Shown here: piece by piece, positions 7,515 to 15,825 of the stretch | Position numbering within the stretch: position 1 is the stretch's first letter | Layout of the letters: every line of letters starts with the position of its first letter | Source: an uncultured Polaromonas sp. | Lineage (GTDB): Bacteria; Pseudomonadota; Gammaproteobacteria; Burkholderiales; Burkholderiaceae_C | NCBI GenBank assembly: GCA_937863225.1 | Contig: CALMEI010000055.1 | Coordinates: 1-44,802 of the forward strand | Length of the DNA: 44,802 bases | Reading direction: 5' to 3' | The notes under the pieces: generated by a model | What the model saw: only the letters and a program-made list of their open reading frames with translations | Database searches by the model: none | What the model was told of the DNA's origin: nothing | Made by a program: the position numbers and the translations under genes

Positions 7515-7970
7515 ATGAAAACCGTTCACAAGTCCGTCCTCATCTGGTACAGCGCCACACAAATGTTTGATTTGGTGAACGATGTCGCCAATTACCCGCA
7601 ATTCTTGCCGTGGTGTGATCATGCCCACGTGTTGTCACTAACCGATACGGGGATGCAGGCAGAAGTGGGCATCGCCATTGGTGGCGTGAAGCAATCATTC
7701 ACCACACAAAACGAGCACCATTTGGATGAAGCCACACAAGCCAGGCAGGTGGTGTTGACGCTGGTGAATGGCCCATTTTCAAAGCTAGATGGGCGTTGGG
7801 ACTTTATACCAGTGGGTGATGCCAGCCAAGGCGCATGCCGCACCGAACTGCGCTTGAACTACGGTTTTGACAATGCCATGCTGGCCAAACTGGTTGGTCC
7901 CGTGTTTGACAAAATCGCGGCCAGTTTTGTCGACGCATTTGTCAAACGCGCAGAGCAGGTTTACGGTTGA
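7515..7970 (+). CDS. ratA: RatA/COQ10-type START-domain protein
   Basis: A 151-residue protein of the RatA (YfjG)/COQ10 family. It begins [20 protein letters not shown], then [20 protein letters not shown], the classic family start, and ends with [21 protein letters not shown]. coli RatA was reported to block 70S assembly, while COQ10 proteins bind ubiquinone; both roles are possible. ATG at 7515 is preferred over a TTG at 7509. The gene is followed 8 bp later by rnfH, its conserved partner. Confidence 0.92.
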   Translation: MKTVHKSVLIWYSATQMFDLVNDVANYPQFLPWCDHAHVLSLTDTGMQAEVGIAIGGVKQSFTTQNEHHLDEATQARQVVLTLVNGPFSKLDGRWDFIPVGDASQGACRTELRLNYGFDNAMLAKLVGPVFDKIAASFVDAFVKRAEQVYG

Positions 7971-7978
7971 TTGGGTTC

Positions 7979-8317
7979 ATGACCACTTTGCTCAACATCA
8001 CCGTCGTGTATTCACCCGCACCCAGGCAGGTGCAAGAGAAGGCACTGGCCGTGCGCAGCGGCGGCACCGTCCTGCAAGCATTGCAACAAGCTGACATGTT
8101 GGATATCGCTTTGGCTGAAGGCCACACGGTCGGCATTTGGGGCAAAAAGACCAGCCCGACACACCCGCTAGAAGACCAAGACCGCATCGAAATCTATCGC
8201 CCTTTAAAAGTAGACCCCAAAGTCGCGCGGCGCGAGCGCTTTCAAAAACAAGGCGCAAAAAGCAAAAGCGCTGGCCTGTTTGCCAAGCGCAGAGTGGGGG
8301 CGAAGGCGGGGTATTGA
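7979..8317 (+). CDS. rnfH: RnfH-family ubiquitin-like protein
   Basis: A 112-residue member of the RnfH (UPF0125) family, a small beta-grasp protein usually encoded beside ratA. Core motifs are ITVVYSPAPRQVQEKALAV, the helix GTVLQALQQADMLDIAL, GIWGKKTSP, and the family end DQDRIEIYRPLKVDPKVARR. The C-terminal tail is basic and carries RRERFQKQGAKSKSAGLF. Its last 90 bp (8228-8317) are duplicated at 9130-9219, on the far side of an AT-rich lipoprotein gene, so the 3' end of this gene has been a recombination site. Biochemical role unresolved. Confidence 0.92.
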   Translation: MTTLLNITVVYSPAPRQVQEKALAVRSGGTVLQALQQADMLDIALAEGHTVGIWGKKTSPTHPLEDQDRIEIYRPLKVDPKVARRERFQKQGAKSKSAGLFAKRRVGAKAGY

Positions 8318-8328
8318 ATTGGGTTGTT

Positions 8329-9030
8329 TTAAGGTTTGAAATTCTTCTTGGCAAATTCAGTATCAACCGGTGGAAGTATTGATTTTTGAACTTCGACATT
8401 TTTTAGTGCTGGAAATTTTCGTTTAAATTCAGCAATATCTTTTTCATACTGGTCGCTGATAACGATGTCAAAGGTACTGTCGTTGTAACCTGTTGGTATG
8501 GTTGAGAGATGATTAATTGGTGCTTGGAATATATCGCCTGTAGATGAAATTTCCCCAGCCTTTTTAGCACGTGTAACTGCTTGTACATGTCCAAGGTAAT
8601 AAACACCTGATCGTGTAACTTTTATGTTGGAAAACATGGGAACAAAGAATGGGCCCGAGACCATAAAGCCGTTGCTAAAACCGCGCATATCTCTAATCAC
8701 ATATTCACCCTTTTCGAGCTCCATCCTCAATAAGTAGCTATTCCCTTTTTCAGGCGTGTCATCTTCAATTTTAGATTTCGCATCGGTTCGCAAAAATATA
8801 GCTTCACTTTTTTCTTGTCCTTCGATTTTTTTCATTAGAACAACATCCATGACTTTGGGTTGGTACGCAGGCTTGAAGTCATTCTTTAAAGTTGCGGTCA
8901 TCAGGTAGATGGGATTGCCATTTTGTGAATAAACATCAACATCATTGTCAAAGGGCATTTTGGTTGTACCGCAAGCAGATAATAAAAGTGTCAACGATAC
9001 AGTTGCAAAGGCAAGGAATTGTTTTTTCAT
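8329..9030 (-). CDS. Uncharacterised lipoprotein, apparently inserted cargo
   Basis: A 233-residue lipoprotein starting MKKQFLAFATVSLTLLLSAC with the lipobox Cys at residue 20. The middle looks beta-rich with LRMELEKGEYVIRDMRGF, a hydrophobic GPFFVPMF patch and RSGVYYLGHVQAV. No catalytic motif is recognisable. The start at 9030 gives a clean signal peptide; the frame could extend to 9078. The gene is AT-richer than its neighbours, points against them, and is bounded by two copies of the rnfH 3' end, so it was probably acquired. It resembles the lipoprotein at 11926-12609 in layout. No function assigned. Confidence 0.8.
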   Translation of the reverse strand: MKKQFLAFATVSLTLLLSACGTTKMPFDNDVDVYSQNGNPIYLMTATLKNDFKPAYQPKVMDVVLMKKIEGQEKSEAIFLRTDAKSKIEDDTPEKGNSYLLRMELEKGEYVIRDMRGFSNGFMVSGPFFVPMFSNIKVTRSGVYYLGHVQAVTRAKKAGEISSTGDIFQAPINHLSTIPTGYNDSTFDIVISDQYEKDIAEFKRKFPALKNVEVQKSILPPVDTEFAKKNFKP

Positions 9031-9129
9031 GGCGGGAATTTTTGGAATATTAAGTAAATATGCTGTTGAAAATAGCAAGAAGTTGCTAAATCATGGGTAG
9101 TTTAACTGATGAATTTTATTAAAATAGCC

Positions 9130-9219
9130 CGCCGCGAGCGCTTTCAAAAACAAGGCGCTAAAAGCAAAAGCGCTGGCCTGTTCGCCAAGCGCCGAGTGGG
9201 TGGTAAAGCGGGGTATTGA
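9130..9219 (+). pseudogene. Displaced 3' end of rnfH (90-bp duplicate)
   Basis: These 90 bp match the last 30 codons of rnfH (8228-8317) with eight base differences by my count. Of the seven codons that differ, six are synonymous; the only amino-acid change is Ala to Gly. It encodes the same RRERFQKQGAKSKSAGLF stretch and the same AGY-stop end, but has no start of its own. The mostly synonymous differences imply that both copies diverged as functional gene ends before being brought together. Confidence 0.88.
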
Positions 9220-9319
9220 TGTCAACTAGGCTGACATCGTGCCACTGTTTGATGCGCATCAAGAACACAAACACTGTGAATGAGTAAGCTGAAAAGAGTT
9301 TATTTTGAACGGAGTACTT

Positions 9320-9694
9320 ATGCGTATAAATCAAGTTTCTGTGCTGCTTGCATTGTTAATCATGACAATTTTTCAATTTGCCTTGGCACAGCCAGTCATC
9401 TCAAACGGCATCCTACTAGCCCAGACGGGGCACACTCTTTATACCTTTGACAACGACGTTGTTAATTCTGGCGTGAGCGTCTGTAATCCGCCTTGTAGCA
9501 ACATCTTTCCACCTTATCTGGCGACAGACAAAGACACTGCAAACGGTGAATACACTTTAATTATCAGACAGGACGGCACTAAGCAGTGGGCATACAAGGG
9601 CAGGCCTTTGTACCGGTTCTATGCCGACGACAAGCCTGGCGACAAAGGCGGCGACGGGATGAATAGAAACATCTGGCACATCGCGCGCCAGTAG
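9320..9694 (+). CDS. COG4315 secreted protein, second copy
   Basis: A 124-residue paralogue of the lipoprotein at 6455-6829. A signal peptide is present (VSVLLALLIMTIFQFALAQ) but no lipobox, so this one is probably soluble in the periplasm. Family units are GHTLYTFDNDVVNSGVSVC and GRPLYRFYADDKPGD, with the paired Cys in VCNPPCSNIFPP. The start at 9320 follows GGAG at 9311-9314. No ECF-type promoter like that of the first copy is visible upstream; instead there is a 14-bp palindrome TTGATGCGCATCAA at 9249-9262. It lies just after the rnfH fragment. Function unknown. Confidence 0.85.
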   Translation: MRINQVSVLLALLIMTIFQFALAQPVISNGILLAQTGHTLYTFDNDVVNSGVSVCNPPCSNIFPPYLATDKDTANGEYTLIIRQDGTKQWAYKGRPLYRFYADDKPGDKGGDGMNRNIWHIARQ

Positions 9695-9729
9695 CCGGCA
9701 TATCAAATTAAAGACTGGCCAGTTGTATT

Positions 9730-9778
9730 TGCTATATATTTAATAGCACTCTAGGCAATAAATACGCTGGCTACAGCC
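9730..9778 (-). repeat. Dispersed 49-bp repeat, copy 2
   Basis: A complete copy in reverse orientation between two convergent genes. TGCTATATATTTAATAGCA forms a small hairpin, then CTCTAGGCAATAAATACG and GGCTACAGCC. The leader (TTATTTTTCATATAAA) extends it to about 9794. I used this copy as the comparison standard. Confidence 0.9.
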
Positions 9779-9801
9779 TTATTTTTCATATAAATCAGCC
9801 A

Positions 9802-10347
9802 TTATGGTACTGCTTTGCAGTCAGCGGCAATGATGCCTTCGATGCGCTTGGTTTCTACCATGCGGGCGGCTTCGTCCATGAATTCGCGTTCGCCTTTGCT
9901 GTTGGTGACGGTGGTGCGAACGCCGGAATCGAGTGTCATTTTGGCGCGCTTGGCGCGGTCGCAGTTGTCGCGCTGAACAGCCGCTTGCTTCTCGGCTTCG
10001 GCTTTTTTCTTAGCTGCTTCGGCTTCCTCTGCCGCTTTCTTTTTGGCTTCTAGCTCTTTGTCTTTGCCCGCGTTGTTGTCTTTTTTAGCGGGTGGACTGG
10101 TTCTGGTATTTTCGTTTTCAGTTTTCGCATCGGTTGGTGTGGCGGTGTCAGCTGGATTGGCCTTGTCGAGATTGGCAGGAATTGTTGTATTTCGGGGCTG
10201 TTGCATGACTTTTTTGGCGGGCACGCTGGCTGGCGGTGGCTGGTCGCTGAAGACTTTGCGGCCATTGGCGTCAATCCACTGGTACTGCGCCACTGCGGGC
10301 AAAACGCTGGCTAAGGTAATGAGGCTGAATAAGAACTTGAATTTCAT
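9802..10347 (-). CDS. DUF4124-domain exported protein
   Basis: A 181-residue protein with signal peptide ([16 protein letters not shown]) followed at once by the DUF4124 motif [19 protein letters not shown] Pro/Thr/Lys-rich linker and a charged coiled-coil-like segment of Ala, Lys and Glu (about residues 95-125) follow, then a C-terminal part with two Cys ([10 protein letters not shown] and [10 protein letters not shown]). DUF4124 proteins are common periplasmic proteins in Betaproteobacteria with no firm function. Its place upstream of, and divergent from, guaB is the usual one in Comamonadaceae relatives. Confidence 0.87.
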   Translation of the reverse strand: MKFKFLFSLITLASVLPAVAQYQWIDANGRKVFSDQPPPASVPAKKVMQQPRNTTIPANLDKANPADTATPTDAKTENENTRTSPPAKKDNNAGKDKELEAKKKAAEEAEAAKKKAEAEKQAAVQRDNCDRAKRAKMTLDSGVRTTVTNSKGEREFMDEAARMVETKRIEGIIAADCKAVP

Positions 10348-10422
10348 ACTGTTAAGTTTAGCCTGAACCGCTTAAAAATCAAATCCTCACAAGGTACAAT
10401 ACATGGCTTTGGAGCTATCCCA

Positions 10423-11892
10423 ATGCGTTTATTAGGCAAAGCACTCACTTTCGATGATGTATTGTTGGTGCCAGCATACTCCCAAGTCCTGCCCAAGGAC
10501 GTCTCTCTCGCCACCCAATTCACCCGCAACATTCGCTTGAACATGCCTTTGGTGTCCGCCGCGATGGACACGGTGACCGAATCGCGTTTGGCCATTGCCA
10601 TTGCGCAAGAAGGTGGTATTGGCATCGTGCATAAAAATTTAACCGCACAAGAGCAAGCTGCGCAAGTGGCCAAAGTCAAACGCTATGAAAGTGGTTTGCT
10701 GCGTGACCCTGTCGTCATTACCCCCACCACCACCGTGCGTGAGGTGATGGCGCTGTCTGACCAACTCGGGGTGTCGGGCTTCCCGGTTTGCGATGGCGGC
10801 AAAGTGGTGGGCATTGTCACGGGGCGCGACATGCGCTTTGAAACCCGCTACGACCAACCCGTCAGCGAAATCATGACACCACGCGAACGTTTAATCACGG
10901 TGCCCGACGGCACCTCGCCCGATGTGGCCAAATCGCTGTTGAACAAACACCGCCTAGAGCGATTGTTGGTGGTGAATGATGCGTTTGAATTAAAAGGCCT
11001 GATCACCGTCAAAGACATCACCAAGCAACTGAACTTCCCCAATGCCGCGCGCGACAGTGCGGGGCGTTTGCGCGTGGGTGCAGCTGTGGGTGTGGGCGAG
11101 GGCACTGAAGAGCGCGTCGATGCCTTGGTTAAAGCCGGGGTAGATGCCATCGTGGTTGACACCGCGCACGGCCATAGCCATGGCGTGATAGAGCGTGTGC
11201 GCTGGGTGAAAAAGCATTACCCGCAGATAGAAGTGATAGGTGGCAACATCGCCACCGGCGCGGCAGCTTTGGCTTTGGTGGAAGCGGGCGCTGATGCCGT
11301 CAAAGTGGGCATTGGCCCAGGCAGCATTTGCACCACGCGCATTGTGGCCGGTGTCGGTGTGCCGCAAATCATGGCGATTGACAGCGTGGCCACCGCGCTC
11401 AAAGGTACAGGGGTGCCCTTGATTGGCGATGGTGGCATTCGCTACTCTGGCGACATAGCCAAAGCACTGGCAGCCGGTGCATCCACAGTGATGATGGGAG
11501 GCATGTTTGCCGGCACTGAAGAAGCGCCGGGCGAAATCGTGTTGTTCCAAGGCCGCAGCTACAAAAGCTACCGCGGCATGGGCAGCATTGGCGCCATGCA
11601 GCAAGGCAGTGCCGATCGTTATTTTCAAGAATCCAGCACCGGCAACCCGAATGCCGATAAGCTGGTGCCCGAAGGCATTGAAGGCCGCGTGCCCTACAAA
11701 GGTTCTATGGTCAGCATCGTTTACCAAATGGCCGGCGGCATCCGCGCCAGCATGGGTTACTGCGGCTGCGCCACCATTGCCGACATGCAAAACAAAGCCG
11801 AGTTCGTAGAAATCACCAGCGCCGGCATCCGCGAAAGCCATGTGCATGATGTGCAGATTACCAAAGAAGCACCGAATTATCGGTCTGAGTAA
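10423..11892 (+). CDS. guaB: Inosine-5'-monophosphate dehydrogenase
   Basis: A 489-residue IMPDH, which oxidises IMP to XMP with NAD, the committed step to GMP. It begins [20 protein letters not shown]; the two CBS domains of the regulatory Bateman module fall at about residues 90-205 ([35 protein letters not shown]). The catalytic loop is [16 protein letters not shown] with Cys303, and the flap region holds [14 protein letters not shown]. Length is standard. guaA lies downstream, but an AT-rich lipoprotein gene separates them. Confidence 0.97.
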   Translation: MRLLGKALTFDDVLLVPAYSQVLPKDVSLATQFTRNIRLNMPLVSAAMDTVTESRLAIAIAQEGGIGIVHKNLTAQEQAAQVAKVKRYESGLLRDPVVITPTTTVREVMALSDQLGVSGFPVCDGGKVVGIVTGRDMRFETRYDQPVSEIMTPRERLITVPDGTSPDVAKSLLNKHRLERLLVVNDAFELKGLITVKDITKQLNFPNAARDSAGRLRVGAAVGVGEGTEERVDALVKAGVDAIVVDTAHGHSHGVIERVRWVKKHYPQIEVIGGNIATGAAALALVEAGADAVKVGIGPGSICTTRIVAGVGVPQIMAIDSVATALKGTGVPLIGDGGIRYSGDIAKALAAGASTVMMGGMFAGTEEAPGEIVLFQGRSYKSYRGMGSIGAMQQGSADRYFQESSTGNPNADKLVPEGIEGRVPYKGSMVSIVYQMAGGIRASMGYCGCATIADMQNKAEFVEITSAGIRESHVHDVQITKEAPNYRSE

Positions 11893-11925
11893 CAAATTAA
11901 ACTAATCTTTATTATCGGAGACACC

Positions 11926-12609
11926 ATGAAATTTTTTCGCGTATTCTTTGGATTTTCTATTGCAGCATTATTAGCTGGCTGTGCCACAAATTCTGATCGT
12001 ATCAATGAGCGATTGGCTGGCATTCCAGAATCTGGCCGTGCTTATTTAACGGGAACTTTTGCAGTGGACTGTTCGCCACAAAAAGAGAACTGTTACCACG
12101 CATTTAATTCCCTAACTGCAGATTTCAAAAATTTAGACGATCCCGATGTTAGGAATAATTTAAAAGCAACTTTTGGTGGTGCGATTATCAAAGACACGGA
12201 ATATGATTTTGTGAACCGTGACAAGCGCGAAAAAGGCTATCACTTTTGCATGGCTTTGCCTGCTGGATCTTATTCTTTTTATACGCTCAATTTTACCAAC
12301 TTTGCGGGTGGTGGCTCAGGATACTCAATTAAAAAAGAAAATCAATTTAATTTACCTTTTACTTTGGCAAAAGGAGAAATTATTAACATTGGTAAAGTAA
12401 AAATTACCACTGAGTCGGGTAAAAATATTTTTGGCTTAGGTGTAGCACTACCTGGGCATTTGAGTATCTCTCCTGTAACTGATCAAGATATCAAATCAGC
12501 AATTCAAAAATGCCCAGAATCTGTGCGCAATAAAACTGTTAGAAATGCATTTTTGAAGATTGAAGATGCAAAGGGTAACGCGTTTGTTAAAGCTGAAAAT
12601 ACAAAGTAG
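11926..12609 (+). CDS. Uncharacterised lipoprotein between guaB and guaA
   Basis: A 227-residue lipoprotein: MKFFRVFFGFSIAALLAGC with the lipobox Cys at residue 19. The body looks beta-rich, with HFCMALPAGSYSFYTLNF, a Gly/Ser turn, FTLAKGEIINIGKVKI and a C-terminal helix (TDQDIKSAIQKCPESVRN). Four Cys after the lipid anchor could form disulphides. No known domain is recognised. GGAG precedes the start. The gene is AT-richer than guaB and guaA, which are commonly adjacent, so it looks like an insertion; its layout (xGxY strand, then a hydrophobic strand ending in a GKV/GHV turn) resembles the lipoprotein at 8329-9030. Confidence 0.8.
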   Translation: MKFFRVFFGFSIAALLAGCATNSDRINERLAGIPESGRAYLTGTFAVDCSPQKENCYHAFNSLTADFKNLDDPDVRNNLKATFGGAIIKDTEYDFVNRDKREKGYHFCMALPAGSYSFYTLNFTNFAGGGSGYSIKKENQFNLPFTLAKGEIINIGKVKITTESGKNIFGLGVALPGHLSISPVTDQDIKSAIQKCPESVRNKTVRNAFLKIEDAKGNAFVKAENTK

Positions 12610-12642
12610 ATATTACTGTCCCAATCATTTCGTATTAGTTAC

Positions 12643-14292
12643 ATGTCCCACCAAAAAATCCTCATCCTCGATTTCGGCTCTCAAGTCACCCAGCTCATCG
12701 CGCGACGTGTGCGGGATGCGCAAGTTTTTTGCGAGGTGCATCCTTGTGATGTGAGTGACGAATGGGTCAAAGCCTATGCCGCCGATGGCAATTTGAAAGG
12801 CGTCATTTTGTCTGGCAGCCACGCCAGCGTGTATGAGGATGAAACCGACAAAGCGCCGCAAGCCGTATTAGAGCTGGGCATTCCAGTGTTGGGCATATGC
12901 TATGGCATGCAAACCATGGCGCAGCAGTTGGGTGGCAAGGTAGAAGCAGGTAAAACGCGTGAATTTGGTTTTGCTCAAATTCGCGCACGCGGCCACACGG
13001 CCTTGTTTGACGGCATTGCCGACCACACCACGGCTGAAGGCCACGGCATGTTGGACGTGTGGATGAGCCACGGCGACAAGGTGATCGACATGCCGCCCGG
13101 CTTCAAATTGATGGCATCTAACGACGCCTGCCCGATTGCCGGCATGGCTGACGAAGCCCGCAAATTCTACGCTGTGCAGTTCCACCCAGAGGTGACACAC
13201 ACCGTCAAAGGTCAGCAGATTTTGGAACGCTTTGTGCTGCAAATTTGCGGCGCTAGACCCGATTGGATTATGGGCGACTACATCTCTGAAGCCGTCGACC
13301 GGATTCGCGAGCAAGTGGGCACGGATGAAGTCATTTTGGGCTTGTCTGGTGGTGTTGATTCATCTGTCGCTGCCGCATTGATTCACCGCGCCATTGGCGA
13401 CCAACTCACTTGTGTGTTCGTCGACCACGGCCTGCTTCGCCTCAACGAAGGCGACATGGTGATGGACATGTTTGTCGGTAAGCTGCATGCCAAAGTCATC
13501 CGCGTGGATGCCGAAGCGCAATTCCTTGGCCACTTGGCTGGTGTGAGCGACCCTGAAGCCAAACGCAAAATCATTGGCCGTGAGTTTGTAGAGGTTTTTA
13601 AGGCTGAAGCCGGCAAATTAACTGCCTCTGGTGCTAGCAAAACGGGAGCAAAATGGTTGGCGCAGGGCACTATTTATCCAGATGTGATCGAATCTGGTGG
13701 TGCTAAAAACAAAAAAGCCGTCGTCATCAAAAGCCACCACAACGTGGGCGGCTTGCCAGAGCAACTCGGCTTGAAATTGCTAGAACCTCTGCGCGAACTC
13801 TTCAAAGACGAAGTGCGCGAACTGGGCGTGGCACTGGGTTTGCCACCCGATATGGTCTATCGCCACCCCTTCCCTGGACCAGGTTTGGGCGTGCGCATCT
13901 TGGGCGAAATCAAAAAAGAATACGCCGACTTGCTGCGCCGAGCCGATGCGATTTTCATCGAAGAGCTGCGAAATACACCCTATGTACCCGTTCATCCTGA
14001 GCCCGTCGAAGGGCGTCACCCCAAAAAGACCTGGTACGACGCCACCAGCCAAGCATTCACTGTGTTTTTACCGGTCAAAAGCGTAGGCGTCATGGGCGAT
14101 GGCCGCACCTACGACTACGTCGTCGCCCTGCGCGCCGTGCAATCCAGCGACTTCATGACCGCAGACTGGGCCGAGCTACCCTATGCACTGCTCAAGAAAG
14201 TGTCCAGCCGAATCATCAACGAAGTACGCGGCATCAACCGCGTGACCTACGACGTGAGCTCCAAGCCACCAGCTACGATTGAGTGGGAATAA
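12643..14292 (+). CDS. guaA: GMP synthase (glutamine-hydrolysing), with repeat-derived insertion
   Basis: A 549-residue GuaA, converting XMP to GMP with ammonia from glutamine. The class I amidotransferase domain holds the nucleophile in [16 protein letters not shown] (Cys86) and the His/Glu pair in [10 protein letters not shown]. The ATP-pyrophosphatase loop is [14 protein letters not shown] at about residue 235, and the dimerisation domain ends KPPATIEWE. It is longer than usual because residues ~447-462, between FIEELRNT and [12 protein letters not shown], contain [15 protein letters not shown], encoded by a common genomic repeat. In E. coli GuaA only a few residues join these two segments. 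All other catalytic features are intact, so the enzyme is probably active. Confidence 0.95.
   Translation: MSHQKILILDFGSQVTQLIARRVRDAQVFCEVHPCDVSDEWVKAYAADGNLKGVILSGSHASVYEDETDKAPQAVLELGIPVLGICYGMQTMAQQLGGKVEAGKTREFGFAQIRARGHTALFDGIADHTTAEGHGMLDVWMSHGDKVIDMPPGFKLMASNDACPIAGMADEARKFYAVQFHPEVTHTVKGQQILERFVLQICGARPDWIMGDYISEAVDRIREQVGTDEVILGLSGGVDSSVAAALIHRAIGDQLTCVFVDHGLLRLNEGDMVMDMFVGKLHAKVIRVDAEAQFLGHLAGVSDPEAKRKIIGREFVEVFKAEAGKLTASGASKTGAKWLAQGTIYPDVIESGGAKNKKAVVIKSHHNVGGLPEQLGLKLLEPLRELFKDEVRELGVALGLPPDMVYRHPFPGPGLGVRILGEIKKEYADLLRRADAIFIEELRNTPYVPVHPEPVEGRHPKKTWYDATSQAFTVFLPVKSVGVMGDGRTYDYVVALRAVQSSDFMTADWAELPYALLKKVSSRIINEVRGINRVTYDVSSKPPATIEWE
13987..14019 (+). repeat. Short dispersed repeat of the 'HPEPVEG' type inside guaA
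   Basis: The bases TTCATCCTGAGCCCGTCGAA followed by GGGC match a palindromic repeat widespread in Proteobacterial genomes, whose usual translation in this frame is VHPEPVEG. It lies in frame in guaA. Only one such copy was found in the window. Confidence 0.7.
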
Positions 14293-14329
14293 GATAATTT
14301 TTGCGTTTCAAATATTAAACGTATAGTTT

Positions 14330-14779
14330 TTATTTGCTTGCTGCACTTGTAGCACTTGCACGACGCTGTAACCAAGCTTTGCGCGTGGCTGCCAAAAATC
14401 CTTTGCGGTCGGTTTGCATCCATTGCACTATTTCTGGCGGAGCGTCGGTTTGATAATGATGGTCAGACCACAGTACCATTTCTACTAAGGTCGGGGCAAG
14501 GGCAAAGCCTGCATCGGTGAGGTGGTATTCGTATTGTCTAGCGTCCAAGGGGTGATGCCATTTTTCTACCAAGCCCGCTTGTGTTAAACGTTGCAGACGG
14601 TCTGCCAATATATTGCTGGCAATGCCTTCGCCTGCTTCAGTCAGTGCTTTGTAACTGTGCAATCCTTTAAACAACAAATCGCGTACCACCAATAAAGTCC
14701 ACCTGTCACCCAAAAGTTCAAGTGCAATGTGAATTGGGCAAGCACTGCGTTGTGAAGTGGGATTTTTTAGGTACACCAT
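14330..14779 (-). CDS. HxlR-family transcriptional regulator
   Basis: A 149-residue winged-helix regulator of the HxlR group. Family hallmarks: the N-terminal Cys and CPIHIALELLGDRWTLLVVR, then DLLFKGLHSYKALTEAGEG, the recognition helix IASNILADRLQRLTQAGLV and the wing with YEYHLTDAGFALAPTLVEM. Cys14 could sense electrophiles or oxidants, as in some HxlR relatives, but that is inference. It is divergent from a MAPEG-family membrane protein gene, with a short inverted repeat between them, so local control of both genes is likely. Confidence 0.9.
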   Translation of the reverse strand: MVYLKNPTSQRSACPIHIALELLGDRWTLLVVRDLLFKGLHSYKALTEAGEGIASNILADRLQRLTQAGLVEKWHHPLDARQYEYHLTDAGFALAPTLVEMVLWSDHHYQTDAPPEIVQWMQTDRKGFLAATRKAWLQRRASATSAASK

Positions 14780-14782
14780 ATT

Positions 14783-14799
14783 ACTTGCATTTTACAAGT
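14783..14799. promoter_or_regulatory. Candidate HxlR operator
   Basis: ACTTG and CAAGT form an inverted repeat with 7 nt between them, 4 bp upstream of the HxlR start and 60 bp upstream of the MAPEG gene. Placement fits an autoregulatory site. Confidence 0.4.
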
Positions 14800-14858
14800 G
14801 AAGTGCTATGATCGCAACGAATAGCCAACCCAGTTCTAAATTTGAAGAGATTAACATC

Positions 14859-15251
14859 ATGACATTACCCATCATCAGTTGCGCCTTTATCGGCATGTTT
14901 GCCTTGATTCAAGTGCCGCTCACTTGGATGGTTGGGCTTAGGCGTGTGCATACCAACATTCAATTTTTTGATGGTGGTGATGTGACCTTGCTGCGGCGTA
15001 TGCGCGCGCATGGCAATTACACTGAAACGGTGCCAATTGTTTTATTGGCCATGCTTGTGTCAGAACTATCGCACATGCCAAGCTGGGCTTTGTACCTGGG
15101 TGGTTTCAGTTTGTTGCTAGGGCGTTTGTTGCATGCGTATGTCATCGTACGGCATGGTTGGGGCAATGGTCGTGCCATTGGTATGCTCCTCACATTCGCG
15201 CCCATGATTGGGTTTGGTGGCTGGTGTCTGTCGCGTGTGTTTGTTTCTTAA
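14859..15251 (+). CDS. MAPEG-family membrane protein
   Basis: A 130-residue membrane protein of the MAPEG family (membrane-associated eicosanoid and glutathione metabolism proteins). Four hydrophobic segments are visible, the first in ISCAFIGMFALIQVPLTWMV. The family signature appears as LLRRMRAHGNYTETVPIVLL, and the end holds LLGRLLHAYVIVRHG. Bacterial members may have glutathione transferase or peroxidase activity; the substrate is unknown. The ATG at 14859 is preceded by a purine-rich site, whereas the frame to 14808 adds a polar stretch untypical of MAPEG. Divergent from the HxlR regulator. Confidence 0.86.
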   Translation: MTLPIISCAFIGMFALIQVPLTWMVGLRRVHTNIQFFDGGDVTLLRRMRAHGNYTETVPIVLLAMLVSELSHMPSWALYLGGFSLLLGRLLHAYVIVRHGWGNGRAIGMLLTFAPMIGFGGWCLSRVFVS

Positions 15252-15281
15252 TATTTTTCAAGAATAAGGTAGGGTATCAAA

Positions 15282-15608
15282 ATGCCATTTACACCTGAAC
15301 TTGCAGACCGCATGCGCATTGCCTTTCTTGGCCGAACCGATATTGCAGAAAAGAAAATGTTTGGTGGCTACTGTTGGATGCTCAATGGCAATATGCTTTG
15401 TGGCGTAGAAGATGGGCGCTACATGTTTCGCGTTGGCAAAGAATTGGAAGCCAAAGCATTGCAACGTAAAGGCGCAAGCCCTATGGATATTACCGGAAAA
15501 CCCATGCGCGGATTTGTATGGGTGCAAGGTGATGTGGCTAAGGCAGCAACGCTGAAAAGTTGGATTGCACTGGCCGAAACCTATGTGGCAACTCTACCAA
15601 CTAAATAA
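15282..15608 (+). CDS. TfoX N-terminal-domain protein
   Basis: A 108-residue protein made only of a TfoX/Sxy N-terminal domain: AEKKMFGGYCWMLNGNMLCG, then RYMFRVGKELEAKAL and the strand GKPMRGFVWVQGD. Full-length TfoX proteins promote natural competence in gammaproteobacteria, but stand-alone N-domain proteins such as this have no established role, so no competence function is claimed. It lies 30 bp after the MAPEG gene on the same strand and may share its transcript. Confidence 0.85.
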   Translation: MPFTPELADRMRIAFLGRTDIAEKKMFGGYCWMLNGNMLCGVEDGRYMFRVGKELEAKALQRKGASPMDITGKPMRGFVWVQGDVAKAATLKSWIALAETYVATLPTK

Positions 15609-15639
15609 TGATGTGAGTCATCAAGAAAATGATAAAAGT

Positions 15640-15688
15640 AGTGTTTTGAGGCGTATTTACTGCCTATAGTGCTATTAATTATATAGCA
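15640..15688 (+). repeat. Dispersed 49-bp repeat, copy 3 (left part degenerate)
   Basis: The right part is well kept (GGCGTATTTACTGCCTATAG, then TGCTATTAATTATATAGCA). The left GGCTGTAG block has decayed. It lies in the 217-bp gap between the TfoX-like gene and the GNAT gene, where no other clear signal was seen. Confidence 0.75.
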
Positions 15689-15712
15689 ATGCAATTGATA
15701 TGCGTGCTCGGT

Positions 15713-15817
15713 TTACGGCAAAAGCATATTCTGCGCCGCCATCGAAATTTTGCGTGAATTTTTAATGTGACTGTTGCCAAGTAATTTCTTCTTGTTCTTC
15801 TTGTGCAGCGCGCGCAT
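15713..15817 (-). CDS. Possible 34-residue basic peptide after the GNAT gene
   Basis: An ATG 8 nt after the stop of the upstream GNAT gene opens a 34-codon frame rich in Lys and Arg (MRALHKKNKKKLLGNSHIKN, then SRKISMAAQNMLLP). Its position suggests translational coupling. No family is recognised, and it may simply be a chance frame. Low confidence. Confidence 0.2.
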   Translation of the reverse strand: MRALHKKNKKKLLGNSHIKNSRKISMAAQNMLLP

Positions 15818-15825
15818 TAACTTGC

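Noticed and set aside
10990-11895. Long open frame of 301 codons on the minus strand opposite guaB
   Set aside because: It lies wholly inside guaB, is rich in His, Ala and Gly, and has no recognisable fold; it is a shadow of the strong codon bias of guaB.
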